Source of the DNA: Toxotes chatareus
Lineage: Eukaryota; Chordata; Actinopteri; Toxotidae
DNA length: 64,000 nt
NCBI GenBank assembly: GCA_016801885.1
Contig: CM028897.1
Coordinates: 19,417,501-19,481,500 of the forward strand
Reading direction: 5' to 3'
Shown here: one piece after another, positions 31,701 through 43,873 of the stretch
How positions within the stretch are numbered: position 1 is the stretch's first letter
How the letters are laid out: the number at the start of each line of letters is the position of its first letter
The notes under the pieces: model-generated
Told to the model about the DNA's origin: nothing
The model's input: the letters and a program-made list of their open reading frames with translations, nothing else
Databases searched by the model: none
Position numbers and translations under genes: made by a program

Positions 31701-32422
31701 GGTTTTCCTTCCAAAACTTTATGGGACAGAATTTTTTTTGAGAATCTCAACACCTAGCAAAAAATGTCTCACACATTTGTGATTATTCCTAACTTCCTGC
31801 ATCTCTCTCTCAGCTCCTGTAGAGCCTGGGAAGTTTGACCTGGTCTATCAGAACCCTGATGGCTCAGAGACAGTCGAGTACGCTGTGTCCAGAGCTGCGT
31901 GGGTAAGCCTTAGCATATAGTTTCTGCTTTATTTTGTCACATGACAGATTTCTGTACTTTGCTTTTTGTTGTTTTCTCAACAGTTTGCAGCTGATTAGCT
32001 GAGTTGATGAGTGTGAAACTCTTAACGAATAACATATATAAATTAAATGTTATGATATAAATTAAATGACAACTGGTCCTCACAGACTGCATTGTGTTTG
32101 GCTCTCTGTCTGTATGCCCTACTGCAGACAGCCCTTACAGTGACACAGGCAGTCAGCACAAGCAGTTGTCTCTGAGCCCAGGTCTTAGCCATTTTCTTCT
32201 TTCTAATTACTCATCCTAACAGGAGGAGGGTGGGGGACTGACAAAAACAGCTGCATAAAGTTTTACTTATTGGCATTTGTGGTGTTGTTTGTGTTATAGT
32301 TACCTGTAATATCCACACTCATCTTGTTTTAATAATTGTGTAATCCTAGTAACATCTTTACTTTCCTCCCCCAGGTGACAGAACGGTGGGACTCCCTGCT
32401 GGAACCAAGGCTGATCATTTAA
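28751..32422 (+). CDS. coil: Coilin, Cajal-body scaffold protein, complete
   Basis: Coilin organises nuclear Cajal bodies and snRNP maturation. Seven exons: 28751-29001, 29586-30585, 31001-31090, 31438-31485, 31590-31659, 31814-31902, 32375-32422, total 1596 nt, 531 aa (human 576). Exon 1 encodes the conserved N-terminal self-association domain (FIRVRLYFDYPPP, then CWLLVDLNKC). The 1000-nt exon 2 encodes the long disordered middle: Lys/Arg clusters that can serve as nuclear localisation signals, serine tracts with acidic residues (SSSSSEED, near residue 225) and an RG-rich box around residues 357-385 (RGRARRGGPGDRRGG), the SMN-binding type of motif. Exons 3-7 encode the C-terminal Tudor-like domain (DYSSMPLLAAPPQVGQKIAFK, then PGKFDLVYQNPDG and a terminal PRLII). 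All introns are GT-AG with matching phases. ATG 28751 has G at +4 and gives the family N-terminus MAAGGNSF. Confidence 0.95.
29195..29236. repeat. Near-perfect hairpin in coil intron 1
   Basis: TCCCTTTAAAGGGTAATAAA and TTTATTACCTTTAAAGGGA pair almost completely with a 2-nt spacer and one bulged G. It sits in coil intron 1 after a CTTT repeat. It may be the fused ends of a small DNA transposon or a cruciform-forming repeat. Confidence 0.7.
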
Positions 32423-32790
32423 ATCTGACTAAACAGTGAATTTGTACTTTGTACATTGAATCTGTGAGTTTGACAGGGAGTCACTTCATCACGTGGCATA
32501 TGACAGCTGAATGGTATGAAAATGTTGGAGATATGATTATGGTTCATTATATTCTCTTCTCTGTGCTTTTAACTAAGGCAACGCTTTGCACAGAAGAGCT
32601 ACTGCATAGCAAAGTGCAGTGTTTTAAGATCTGATTTTTTTTTTTTTTTAATATAGGAAAACCTGTTATTTTAATACATGGGTGAAATAGAATTGTCTCC
32701 AGGACTGGGACATTGTACAGTGGTGTGACTGTGGACATCAGTCTTGTATAAACTGTTTTCTAATAAAAAAAAATTAAAAAAGCCTTGTCT
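32423..32790 (+). other. coil: coil 3' UTR
   Basis: Runs from the TAA at 32420-32422 to an AATAAA at 32762-32767, followed by A-rich sequence. Cleavage near 32785 would give a 3' UTR of about 365 nt. A T tract lies at 32635-32649. Confidence 0.65.
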
Positions 32791-33600
32791 TTCTTGGGTA
32801 AATGCTTATTGTATTATTCCAGTGTGGAAATGTTTGGTTTTCTGGAAGCCCATTTCTGCTGAGAAAAGAAAAAAAAATGGTTGTAATTGTAGCAAAATTG
32901 GAAACAGAAAATAGTGAGAGCAGGTCAAAATTTTGGAATAGATACAAGTCCAAATGTCAAAGTCAGGAGCTGGTGAGTTACATTTTTCACTTTTTAGGTC
33001 TAAATTATGAGTCATAAGTTTGAGGAATTATGCAAAGGGAAAATACTAGATCAAGATTGCGAAAATAGTAAAGTCACTTGCTCCCAAATCTGTATTTATA
33101 CCACATGGTTTTATACTAACTGGAATTAATACAGTACATGCACCTTTGGACGTGTGTGAAAACAGCAACATTAGAATGACTAAGCCATAAATTTCACTTA
33201 AAGTGAGACTGTGACTAAGCAGTGGCAGTAGAAATAATAGAAATGATTATTTAAGTCAGCAAACTGACTCCATGATGTCTACTGGTCACACCAGACTGTC
33301 AAATACTTTGTCTTCCATAACATTACTAGTGTTTATTTTTATTTATTTGTTGTTTTTTTTTGTTTATTTTGGCAGGAACGGGCTTCCATCAGATTTATGT
33401 CATGGAAGCAACAGCTCAATTTAAAATTTTATTTTGGTGGAAAGCAGAAGTCGGGTGGTAACCTGCGGTCTGTGGTTTTTTAAAGTCAAATAAATTTCAG
33501 ATATAACATTACATTGTACGCATAAAACACGTATTTCAGTTGGTCTCATTGACACAGGTGCGTCATTTTGAGGTGACTCGCCTGTATCATTAATTGCTTG
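32791..33600. other. Intergenic region between coil and rab11fip4
   Basis: About 0.8 kb, A/T rich, with T tracts near 33340-33362. No coding signal or RNA gene seen. Confidence 0.5.
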
Positions 33601-33826
33601 GCCGGTGACGCAATGCCCTCGTCTCCCAATCGTAAATCATCGCCATTTTCCGTTACCTCTCGCGGCTGTGGAGCCAGCGATACTGCTTATGTCACAGCAG
33701 CAATCGGCAGCAGTCGGTCCGGCGTAGCTGAGCGTGAGAGCGATGGTGGCGGCCGTCGTTCCTCTTCTCTTACCGTCCATTTGATTTACAGAAACCAGGT
33801 CTCCCGCCGACGAAGCCGGGTCTGCG
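33601..33826 (+). promoter_or_regulatory. rab11fip4: Probable promoter / 5' UTR of rab11fip4
   Basis: CpG-rich, G/C-rich stretch with several CGGC words directly upstream of the rab11fip4 ATG. An out-of-frame ATG at 33613 opens a frame that runs past the main start to about 33906. If the mRNA begins upstream of it, this would be an overlapping upstream ORF. An acceptor-like TTGATTTACAG at 33781-33791 leaves open a spliced 5' UTR. Confidence 0.45.
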
Positions 33827-36800
33827 ATGGAGGGACATGCTTTTCCCGACCAAGAGCAGCTGTTGCAGTTTCTGAGGAGGCTCAAAGAGGTTTTCGACGT
33901 GTGTGACGAGGATGCCGACGGTTTTATCCGGGTGGAGCACTTGGTGGACCTCGGTCTTCAATTCGGTCAAGGAGACGAGGTGAGAGACAGTGAAGGACTG
34001 GGTAGCTACAGACAGCCTCTTCACATGTGTGTCCTGTATTTCTTACAAACGGTGGCCGTTCACCTGACAGTTTATATGGTTCATTAGTAACAAATGGCGT
34101 CTGATAGACCTCATGAGGTCCTGACAGCCACAGACAACCTGTCCGTCTTAATGTCACAGGTGTGCTGGAGATGCTAACACTTAGAGGCTCGTTACTCAGA
34201 CGGTGGCTAGTAGCATATTTGTTAGTCTGCCGTTGCACCTATAAATTCACATTGTCTCTCCGTGTCATGGAGTGATGCGTGTTTCCATGTGTTTGTCATG
34301 TTATGTAAATATCATGGACGTGGGGGTTAGAACAGAACAGGCCCACATTTGAAGAAAATATATATATTTTTGATTGAATTTGGAACAGAAACATTGGCCT
34401 TGATATTAAAAATGCTGTAAAATCAAATCTAAATCTACCTATCTATATATAGATAGGCTATAAAAATAGCCTCAATAGACCAGAATACAATGCAGCCTCA
34501 AGACATGGTCCTGCAGGGTCCTGCACAGTTCTGATTAGAGCCCTGTTTGGTCCATTATGTGACATTTGGAGGTTTAGTCTCCTCTGGGGCCTCCGGGGGT
34601 TTGACTTTTAGCCGAGTCAAGCAAAGGGTTTGCAGTTTTGGGAGATGTCTTAGGATGAGCGTTCATTGGCTCATCAGAGACCAGATGCAACAAAGTGAAA
34701 TGACTTCACTTTCTGTCAGTGTATTCCACTACGTGACTGACCCCACGAGGCCGGTCAGGCAGCAGCTACTGAAACAATCTGGTTTAAACTGGGTAGAATT
34801 GAAATCTTTTGCTCGTCGGTCTACACTCCTAACCAAATAATGAAGAGTTTTTTGAACATCTGTGGAGAGACCTGAAGATGGCAGTTCACAGACACTTGCC
34901 AGTTAATCTGAGGGAGCATGAGAGGCTCTGCCAGGAAAAATGGGATAAACAGCCCAAATCCAAGTGTGCAAAGCTTGTAGAGATTTACCCACGAAGACTC
35001 GAAGCTGTAAATGCTGCCAAAGGGAGTTTCTAAGTAAAGTACTGAATTAAGAGTCTGAATACTTTTTTATAAATATGAGATTTCAGTGTGTGCTCAGGGT
35101 TTATAATGAACACAGGTGCAGTGAGGTAGAAGCAGCGATAGCCCTTAGATGTGAAGCCAAATACCGTGTTGATCTGAAGGTGTGCTTGGACTGATGGCTG
35201 CAGAGAGCTGTGTCCAAACATGCTTGCACAGTTTCTCTGCCCAGCGTATCAGGCTGCTCCAGTCCATGGGTTGTTTACAGACTGAAGGTGTCTTTGTAAT
35301 GACATGTAGATGAATATGGGGAATTGACTGAATGAAATGTCTGACTAGTGTTTGGACCAGGCCTGATTCATTCTGTGTGTGTGTGTGTGTGATGAATGAT
35401 GATGAAGCGCAGTCTTTGTAGTAAATTAGCTAAATCATGCACCACTGACTTCCTTTACATATCATCTACCATCCAATACCTCAGGCTGCACCAGCTTATT
35501 TGGACACTGTTGTGTTGAGCACAGAAGAGACAGAAGCTGAACCCAGTGGGGGAATGGGAGGCAGGAGCAGATGAGGCGGGTTAATTCCTGGCTGCACTGA
35601 TCACTTCACATAAATGATATCTAACAGTGAGAGTGGATTTTCTTTGAAGCTGTCTTGGCAGCTTAACACCCAGAGCACATCACTAAAAATAACTCAGCCA
35701 CGCTAAGAGGGAAGCTTCGTCTTCATCTTCTTCCTCCCGTCCCCCTCTCATATCTCTGTGTTCTTTGTCACCATGGCAACGGGAGCTTCACAAGGAGCCT
35801 ATGAGCGGATTGGTTGTTTATTAAATAATGAAACGATCCGCCTAGCTGCTGAAAACTGCCTATGAGATGATGCTCTGCACCAGTCCTGTGTTTACATTTA
35901 TTTCATGAGGAAAGCATTGTTGCATCCAGACTCATCAGTTTCTATGGTGATTAGTTCACTGCAGTGAGAGTCAGATAGCAGCACACAGTCTGGAACAACA
36001 TCTTTATTCCTCATGTTTATCTTACAGTCGGACACAGCTACTCCTATACTGCACACGCACACACACACACACACACACACACTAGGGATTATTATTGCAC
36101 TAATGCAATATTTATCAGAGCACACATAATGCATTTTATATGAAAGCTTGTTCTTTCTGTATTTATTCAGTATTATTTGTACTGGGAAAGTTTGTTATGT
36201 ATTTATGATATGTGGACACAGCATTTTGGGCACAGCTGAATTTCTGTGGTACAGCTGCTCAGCCACTTAGAAAATGCAGGTTTCATATTCTTGCACAGTT
36301 GTGATTTCTGTTTTCTCTGTCCTACTTCTGTACAGTGACACTTCAGAGATTTTATTTTAAATGGATTAAATTGACATTTTTGCCGTCTACACCCAATAAC
36401 CCATAATGACAAGGTGAAAACATGTTTTTGGATTCTTTTTTTTTTTTTTTTTTTTTTTTTTTTGCAAAACAAGTGTGAGGCAAAGGCATTTGTAAATATT
36501 TGCTCTATAAATGAAATTGACTTGACTTGTTTCTGTCTGTTCCAGGTGAAGGCGTTGACCAGGTACCTGGATCCTAACGCTCATGGCAAAATCAACTTCA
36601 AAGACTTTTGCCATGGAGTGTTTGCTATCAAAGGTAAGAAAAGCAGGCATGTGTTAAACACTGGACTTGATGCGTGTGTGTAATGAGCTTTAGAGGAGGT
36701 GCTAATTGACTTTTGCCACCTTTGGACAGAGACAGTCCAGCTGTTTCCGTCTCTTCCCTGTGTCTGTGCTAAGCTAAATTACTGGTTGTTGGCTGTTTGT

Positions 36801-39800
36801 TTATATCTATGTGTCGTATTCTTTCTTTCCTCCCTTTGTCTCCGTCCCCTCCTGTTAGGTTGTGAGGAGATCCTGAAGATGGCTGTGGGTCCTCGCAGTG
36901 CCACCTCCAACCAGCCGGCTGTTACTGACAATGGTTACATTTACCAGGTGCAATCTTTTCACTGTCCCCTCTCTCACACTCTGTCAGTGAAGCTTTGAGT
37001 CTAATTTCTGACTTTAAAGATGGACGTGTTCTCAACATTTCCATAGCGTCGTTAGAAGTAAAACTGAGATTCAGTTTGAGTTTGATGTGATTAATGTCTC
37101 ATTTTTGACTTCCTGTCTCAAAAATTTCACCTTACCTTTGTAATGTCACATCTAAATTTGCAATACGTGCATGACTGCTCAGCTAGAGATCAGCCACAAC
37201 TGAACAGTTGCTTAGCAACAAGAGAAAGTGTGAGAGAGAGAGAGAGAGTAGCTGTGCTCCATTCGTCCATGCTGGCGTGCTGCTTGCTATGTAGCGGCAA
37301 GGACAGGGAGACACTCCTAAATGGAGTGAAGGCGACACACGAGGCAGCTGACATGACGCTGGTCTTCATCACATGAAAAACAATGGATGATGATTTGAGA
37401 AAACTGGTGGTGGCCATTTTTGAGGACGAGTTATCACAGGATGAACCAGATATATCAATCTGAACAATGGCGTTTTATTCTACCAGCTGTGTAAGTGGAT
37501 CAGATATCCTTTGATAGTAAGCACCATAATGTCTGTATGTCAGTCACACAGAGAGAATAAGCCTCAGTACTTTAAAAATATGTATTGAATGAATGTTTCT
37601 CCCTTTTCTCTCTTTCTCTCCTCTCTGGGATTGCTAAGGAGAGTGTGTAAGTGTATATCGGTGTGTGTGTGTGTGTTGGTTCTAACCTTGTTAATGAAAA
37701 TACCTTTACTAAATGTGCATGTACAAAAACAGGGTGACACAGGATTATTATTTATGAATGAGGGTTTAAAAAAATGAGGGGTGTATTAGACTCTGGCAGT
37801 GTGTGTGCGTTTTATCACTGTGCTTTATTTCACATTTTCAATCCAGCCACACAGTGTTTTCTCTGAGCTTGGCTGATTACAGTTCAACTCTGGGTAATAA
37901 AATAAATTAGAAACACAAAACATGGAAGGAAAGAAAGAAAAGCCTCTGTAGTGTGAACACACGTCACCAATCAGCACTGTGTTCACCTGGTTTTCTTTTA
38001 GGCACAATAGTGACTTCCTAATGTGTTGGTTTGTTAACAGGGAGCACACAACAAACTCTACAGTCAATTGTGTGTGTGTGTGTGTGTGTGTTTGTGTTCT
38101 GTAAGAGTGAGACAAGGTGTGTACCTCGCCAGCCGCCTCAGTGGGGTGGAGCCAGACAGGAATATTTATTATTGATAACAGACTGATGTGAGGCATGCAA
38201 CATCTCACTCTGTGTCTGATAAATCAACCCAGGAGACCATGTCCAGGTCAGATACTGGAGGTCCCATGTAGTTTTATCAGAACATATGAAATACTACGGC
38301 TCTGCAGCTCCAGTGAGAAAAATAAGGCCCATCTCTAAGATGGAAGTGGTTCAAAACAATGGGGCTCTTGTTCTGTCAGTAGCTTAGCTGTAGTTTGAAG
38401 CTGAAACCAGGTTTAACCTGTGTTCAACAGAACAAAATCACATGGTCTCTTAATCCACACTGCTGCGTCCTCAGAGGCTGTGGTTTAGGTTTTGTCAGGC
38501 TGATACGATCTGTTGAACAGACACCATTGCTGATGATCACTGTATCTGAGTTCTGACCTGAAACTGCTGCACATCTGGTTTAACAGAGGTTTGAGGTCAT
38601 ACAATCCACTTTAAGGGCAGATTTTTAGAAGTTATGTCATTACATGTAAGAGGTGCCACATCTCTCTTCGTTTTTCATTTTTGAGTCTGGAAAGCGGGTC
38701 ACAGATTATTCAAGCTGAAATATTAATTCACCTTGAGCTTTGAGCCACTGGAAACAACGTAGATGTAGTAGACTGTAAGGAGGGGTGTTACTGTTGGAGC
38801 AAAATGTTTCACACCATATTTTTTTCCTTTGAATTAAAAGGAAAGTCTGAGGAAATTAATCCAAAACTCATAATATAGACAATAAATGATCCAACAAACA
38901 GTTTATTGTTCCAGTTGTTCTTCCAAATGCTTTCCACAGCAGCCAGGTTTAACTTTGCGTTCACACAGCTGTGTTTTAAAAAAGGTTAGATACTGATCAG
39001 TTTGACTAAATGTCTATAAACAGAGATGACTTAGTACTTAGCACTGTGGTATATTGGTATCTGGAGTATCTTCCTGTGGAACACATAACACATGAAAACT
39101 CTGTCCCTCCTCTTGCCTCCGTGTGTGCTCATTTACTGACATACAAATGTTTAATTTTCTTTGTTCGTGTAGAACGGCGAGGCCAGGCTAAGCGCTCCGA
39201 TTATCATGTGTACCCGCTCCTACCCAGAATGCAATGGTTACAGTGAGGGTTGTGGTGCTGATGGGGAGTGTGACATGGACAGCAGCGCTGAAAACGCCAA
39301 CAGCTCGGACTCTTTGGACCCAACACGGAAAGACAGGTCAGTCGCGACAGTATCTGAGAGTAGTAAGTGAGCATTGATAATGTTTTCAGGAGCTTGATTT
39401 GAATGTGGTGTTTGATTTTATGTGACAATTAAAGGTCCCATATTGTAGAAAGTGGCAAAGGATTTGGTTTGTGAAAAAATATATTAAAAAACATCTCTTA
39501 TTATGGCCGTGTGTGTGTGTGTGTGTGTGTGTACTGCAAACTTGCTTACTCTCAGTTAAGAGATAATATCCCCAGCCTGGAGTCAGAGCTCTGGAAAAAA
39601 AAAAAAAAAAAAAAAGGATAAGCTGCTTGATGGCTCTGTGTGCTTAGCTGCACAGCCAAGCTGTATTTTGTATTGCTGTCTCAGCTTGCCCGATCACTCA
39701 CCTCCCTAATGTCCCCGAGAATCTCAGATTCTGCAGCAATACTCTTGATGTATACTGGCACTGTCCCGGTTCATCCTGAGGGTCCAGCAGGCTGAGGAGA

Positions 39801-42800
39801 GTGACCGGTCCTCTGAAAGCAAGCTGGAAATGTCCTTTGCCTGGACATGCATCACTCAGAAAACTATCATCCAATCAGAATTGGCTGACTGACAGAAAGT
39901 GCTTTGTTCTTGCTTGCAGAGAGGGGAGATGGAAAACTATGCTGAGGCAGTTTTTGGTACCAACCAAATCTCTCATCATATGGAAATCAAAACTTAATAA
40001 AATAAAAATATGGACCCTTTAAAGCTCTTTGGACACTCAAGGTTCATTGTTCTTTACAGGCCCCTTTTCTAAAAACTGACTTTGTCAATTATCATTATTG
40101 TGCTTCCTATGCAACACCAGCCAGCTTATTGGCTCAGCGTCTGCGTCCGTCATCTCTGGGGAGGAGCAGTTTGAGGACTACGGTGAGGGGGAGGACGTAG
40201 ATTTCATTCCCAGCAGCCCTTGCCCTGAAGATGACAACCGAACAAATGGCTTCTCAGACCTGGGGTCCTCTCTTCCCTCTAGGTTGGTGGTCGAGCTTGA
40301 AACATACACCCTAAATCACACATCACGTTTGGTTTTCCCAGCAGGTCTTTTTAGTGGCAGACATTTTGATTTGTCGTGGAGGAAAAAAGCATAGGTCGTA
40401 GTAATAATAGGATGAGCCGTGTCCCTGGAGTACGCCAGGTACTTTCTCACAGATATATATCTCAGTAATATATATTGTTTTATCCTCTGTAATTGCAGCG
40501 CGGGGCAGACTCCTCAGAAGATGCGGCAGCTGTACAACAGTGAGCTGCTGGACATCTACTGTTCTCAGTGCTGCAAGAAAGTGAATCTGCTCAATGACCT
40601 GGAGGCTCGGCTTCGAAACCTGAAGGCCAACAGGTAGACCACAACACTCACCACAAATTTTTTTTGTGTGTGTGTGTGTACAGTAGCAGTGGTAGAACTA
40701 GCAGTAGGAAGAAGAGCAGAGGTAGTAGTTGTAGTGGTGCATAGTTGTTGTGGTCAGATGTAGTCGTACAAACAGTAGGTGGACTGATAATAAAAAGCTG
40801 TGTGTGTGTGACTCAGTGTCTCTCTTGTTTCAGCCCTAACAGAAAGATCTCCAGCACAGCGTTTGGACGGTGAGTGACCCGACCTTCTCACTAATGACCA
40901 TTCAAATTTGCATTTGCATAGAAACGGGGGGGGGCATAATAACGTCCATGCCTTTGGTTTCCAATGCGTCCTCCTCTCCTCTCTGCAGTCAGCTGTTCCA
41001 GGCCAACCACAACGTGTTTGGGTCCAGTCAGGGCAGCAGCACAGAGGATCTGTTCACAGACAGCATAGACTCCTGTGACCTCGACATCACAGAGAAAGTA
41101 CAGCCATGCACACAAAAACCAACTTGCACATTATTGCACATTACACTTTGGATTTTAGTCAACACTTGATTCCATCACACAGTTCCTGTACACTGTATTA
41201 TTTAATAGGAATTGTTTCACATTTTCACTGTAGTATTCAGCTGATGCTCAGTAGGGTGTATCCATGAATTAATGACTTTACACTCAGCGTATTATAACAC
41301 TAATCTATTTGATTTAACAGGCTTTTCTACACATCAGTTTTATATTAACTGGGTTATTTGTTCTGTAGCAAAGAAAAAAAAAAGTTAAATTTCTTTTTCA
41401 ACATTTTGATTGGCGGCGGTCTCTGCTGTCAGCTCTTTGTGGCTCTGCATAAACCGATGACCTTGTCTTCTCAGCCTCTGAGGGGAAATGCTGACATGTT
41501 ATGTAAAACACATGTACTGCTGTATTTAAGTCAGCGGAGTAAAAGCAAGAGACTGACAGCAGACTCAGCCTCCACCTTGTGTGCATTGTCGCAGACCTAG
41601 AAGGAGAAGTGCACTCTAATATCTGAGCCCCCATCAGTATGTGTGTGTGTCTTGTAGGATGAGTTAAAAACCTGGTGTCCTCCCTCAGGTCAGTTATCTG
41701 GAGAAGAAGGTGACAGAGTTGGAAAGCGACAGTCTGGCCAACGGTGACATCAAGTCTAAATTCAAACAAGAAAACACACAACTAGTCCACAGGTAGGAAA
41801 ACACACACAGACACAGAACCCTTTATTTATCCATATATCTATTTATATTTAGCTGGCTTAACAGTAAGTCAGTTTTTTCCTATGTGGAATATTAGTTTTT
41901 AGATGTGGAATGTCAATAGAATAACCCTATTGTGCCTGTATTTGAATTCACACACGCATCACATAGATAAGTGTTGCACAGGTGATATTGTGTGTGACTG
42001 ATGTTTTCACATGTGATGTCTGACATTTCACTATCCCATGTACATTTGTCAGATATGAAATGTCAGCAAACCATGTGCCAGTGTGTGAAATCATACAGTT
42101 CCATCTAACACTATCTGAAGCCAGGTTCATTGGCAGTGTGTTAAACATAGCATGTGTTTACTGCACGTAACTCACTGTGTGTCTGTGTTTGCATCCCAGG
42201 GTTCATGAGCTGGAGGAGCAGGTGAAGGATGCAGAGACGAGAGCAGTTCAGAGTCTGGAGGAGGAGACCAAGAGGCACCGGGAAACTTATACCAAGATGG
42301 AGAGAGACAGAAACACAGAGATGGATCTGCTGCGGAACAGGTAACCTCATCAACAACACAGCATGAGGTGAAACTTCCACTGTCATCCAAACCCTGAAAG
42401 GTGTTTCTGAGCTGAAAGAGCTGGAAGTTATCACTAATACGCTACTACTGATATCATCACTGCAACTGAGTTTTATACCATGGAAGTGAAGACATTTTGG
42501 GATGTGAGGACATTTTGGCCCGCCCTCCCTCTCCTACACACCTTAAAATGGCGTGTTTGTATATGTGTGTGTGTGTTTACACAGGGTACACCAGTTAGAA
42601 GAAGAAAATGGAGAGATGAAGTTAAACGTGTGCAGACTGAAGTCTCAGACAGAGAAACTGGACCAGGTGAGTGTGGCTCACTGAAAGAGTCATTCTCCTT
42701 TATTAGAATTTGGGTTTTATTTTGAAGTTGTTAGATATTTGTTGTTGTTGGGTGTTAGGTATTTGTTTAAAAAAAAACCTGAAGTAAAGGGAGAGGGAGT

Positions 42801-43837
42801 GGTGAATTTGCTTTGTCAGCTTTGAACAATTGTTTTCTGCCCTGTTTCCTGTACAGGAGAAGCAGAAGATGACAGACAAGCTGGAGGACACAAGCCTGAG
42901 GCTGAAAGATGAGATGGACCTCTACAGGAAGATAATGGACAAGCTCTGGCATAACCGCCATGAGTTTCAGAAGGAGAAGGAAGCCATGCAGGAGGTAAGG
43001 CTCTCTGGATAACAGATAACTCACACGGTCAAAGTTTAGAAGTTCGATTTCATCTAATCTCCTCCCTGCAGCTGATTGATGACCTGCGCCGGGAGCTGGA
43101 GTACCTGCAGCTGTTTAAGCTGGAGATGGAGCATCCTGGGAAGGGAAAGAGCCTGTCAGAGTATAACGCCAAGACCAGGGAGATTGAAATGGAGCATGAA
43201 GTCAAGAGACTGAAACAGGTTCACACATGCAGCACACACACTCAGACTTTAACTTGTCTACATTAATTCCCAAGGGTTTGTCATACTGTACTGGCTGCTC
43301 ATTGGCTCCTTCACAGAAATCATATTTTACAGGCTGCAAGTTTGTTGTGTCACAGATGACAAGGGTTACTTTCAAATTCGTTTTTTTGTTTTTAGAACTT
43401 TCTGATACTGTACAGCACAGCGTGTGTTAGCCACACCTCAGCTACAGCTTAAAGGAAATGTTCTGTTTTGCCTCCGTAGGAGAACCATAAGCTGCGGGAT
43501 CAGAACGACGACCTGAACGCTCAGATTCTGAGTCTGAGTTTGTATGAGGCTAAGAACCTGTTTGCCTGTCACACCAAGGCCCAGTGTCTGGCAGCCGAGA
43601 TCGACAACGCATCCAGAGACGAGGTTCGTCTGCTGCTGCTGCTGCTGCTGCTGGATGGATGTGCTGTGGATTTTCGATATGATCGCCCTTCTAATGCATG
43701 TCTGTGTTTCTGTGTCTCTCAGCTGGTGGATGCTTTGAAGGAGCAGGAGGAGATCAACCTGCGTCTGAGGCAGTATATGGACAAAATCATTCTGGCCATT
43801 CTGGACCACAACCCCTCCATTCTGGAGATCAAGAGTT

Positions 43838-43839
<2 letters not shown>
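33827..43839 (+). CDS. rab11fip4: Rab11 family-interacting protein 4 (class II FIP), complete
   Basis: Effector of Rab11 (and Arf) GTPases on recycling endosomes and at cytokinesis. Fifteen coding exons: 33827-33979, 36546-36633, 36859-36947, 39173-39336, 40121-40282, 40499-40633, 40834-40869, 40989-41097, 41689-41792, 42200-42340, 42585-42666, 42857-42994, 43072-43218, 43480-43623, 43723-43839. They total 1809 nt, 602 aa (human 637), all phases consistent. The N-terminus carries an EF-hand pair: first loop at residues 27-38 (DEDADGFIRVEH, position 12 is His, so calcium binding is doubtful), second around DPNAHGKINFKD. An acidic Ser-rich middle follows (EEQFEDYGEGEDVDF), then a conserved YNSELLDIYCSQCCKK box and a long coiled coil. 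The Rab11-binding domain is at the C-terminus (YMDKIILAILDHNPSILEI, residues 582-600). FIP4 is favoured over FIP3 by the close match of the coiled-coil and Cys box to human FIP4. Confidence 0.95.
34860..35093 (+). mobile_element. Tc1/mariner transposase 3'-end relic (plus orientation)
   Basis: A 57-codon open stretch at 34860-35033 reads like the C-terminus of fish Tc1-type transposases: LWRDLKMAVHRH, then CAKLVEIYPRRLEAVNAAKG and a stop. It is followed by the usual GAATACTT.TTTATAAATATGAGATTTC 3' sequence. The upstream catalytic part is missing, so this is a dead fragment. Confidence 0.8.
36236..36435 (-). mobile_element. Tc1/mariner terminal fragment (minus orientation)
   Basis: ACACCCAATAACCCATAATG followed by ACAAGGTGAAAACATG (36389-36424) is the characteristic near-terminal sequence of the same fish Tc1 family, read on the minus strand, with ATGGATTAAATTGACATTTT before it. 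Its orientation is opposite to the fragment at 34860, so it is either a separate insertion or an inverted remnant. Its left limit is approximate. Confidence 0.6.
36948..39172 (+). other. rab11fip4: rab11fip4 intron 3
   Basis: 2.2 kb intron between exons 3 and 4. It contains a GA tract at about 37232-37248, GT tracts near 37660-37678 and 38068-38092, and otherwise unremarkable sequence. I see no miRNA-like hairpin and no extra exon. Confidence 0.55.
39433..40018. mobile_element. TTAA-flanked inverted-repeat element (piggyBac-type MITE candidate)
   Basis: The left end AGGTCCCATATT and the right end AATATGGACCCT are inverted copies (11 or 12 of 12 depending on gap placement). Both are directly flanked by TTAA (39429-39432 and 40019-40022), the target site of piggyBac-type elements. 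The 586-bp body contains a GT tract and a 22-A tract and no transposase frame, so it would be non-autonomous. It sits wholly within rab11fip4 intron 4. Confidence 0.65.
43624..43722 (+). other. rab11fip4: rab11fip4 intron 14: 99-nt in-frame open intron with (CTG)8
   Basis: This intron is 33 codons long and has no stop in the reading frame of the flanking exons. It begins GTTCGT, a weak donor, followed at once by eight CTG units (43630-43653) that would encode poly-Leu, and ends TCTCTCAG. Retention would insert 33 residues between the coiled coil and the Rab-binding exon. Human FIP4 continues directly across this junction, so splicing is the expected outcome. Confidence 0.8.

Positions 43840-43873
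<34 letters not shown>

Larger units (their letters stand above)
33980..36545 (+). other. rab11fip4: rab11fip4 intron 1
   Basis: 2.6 kb intron bounded by donor GTGAGA and acceptor TTCCAG. It holds two Tc1/mariner fragments (separate entries), a (CA)n tract at about 36055-36082 and a 28-T run at 36436-36463 that ends 82 nt before exon 2. No additional coding exon seen. Confidence 0.6.
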
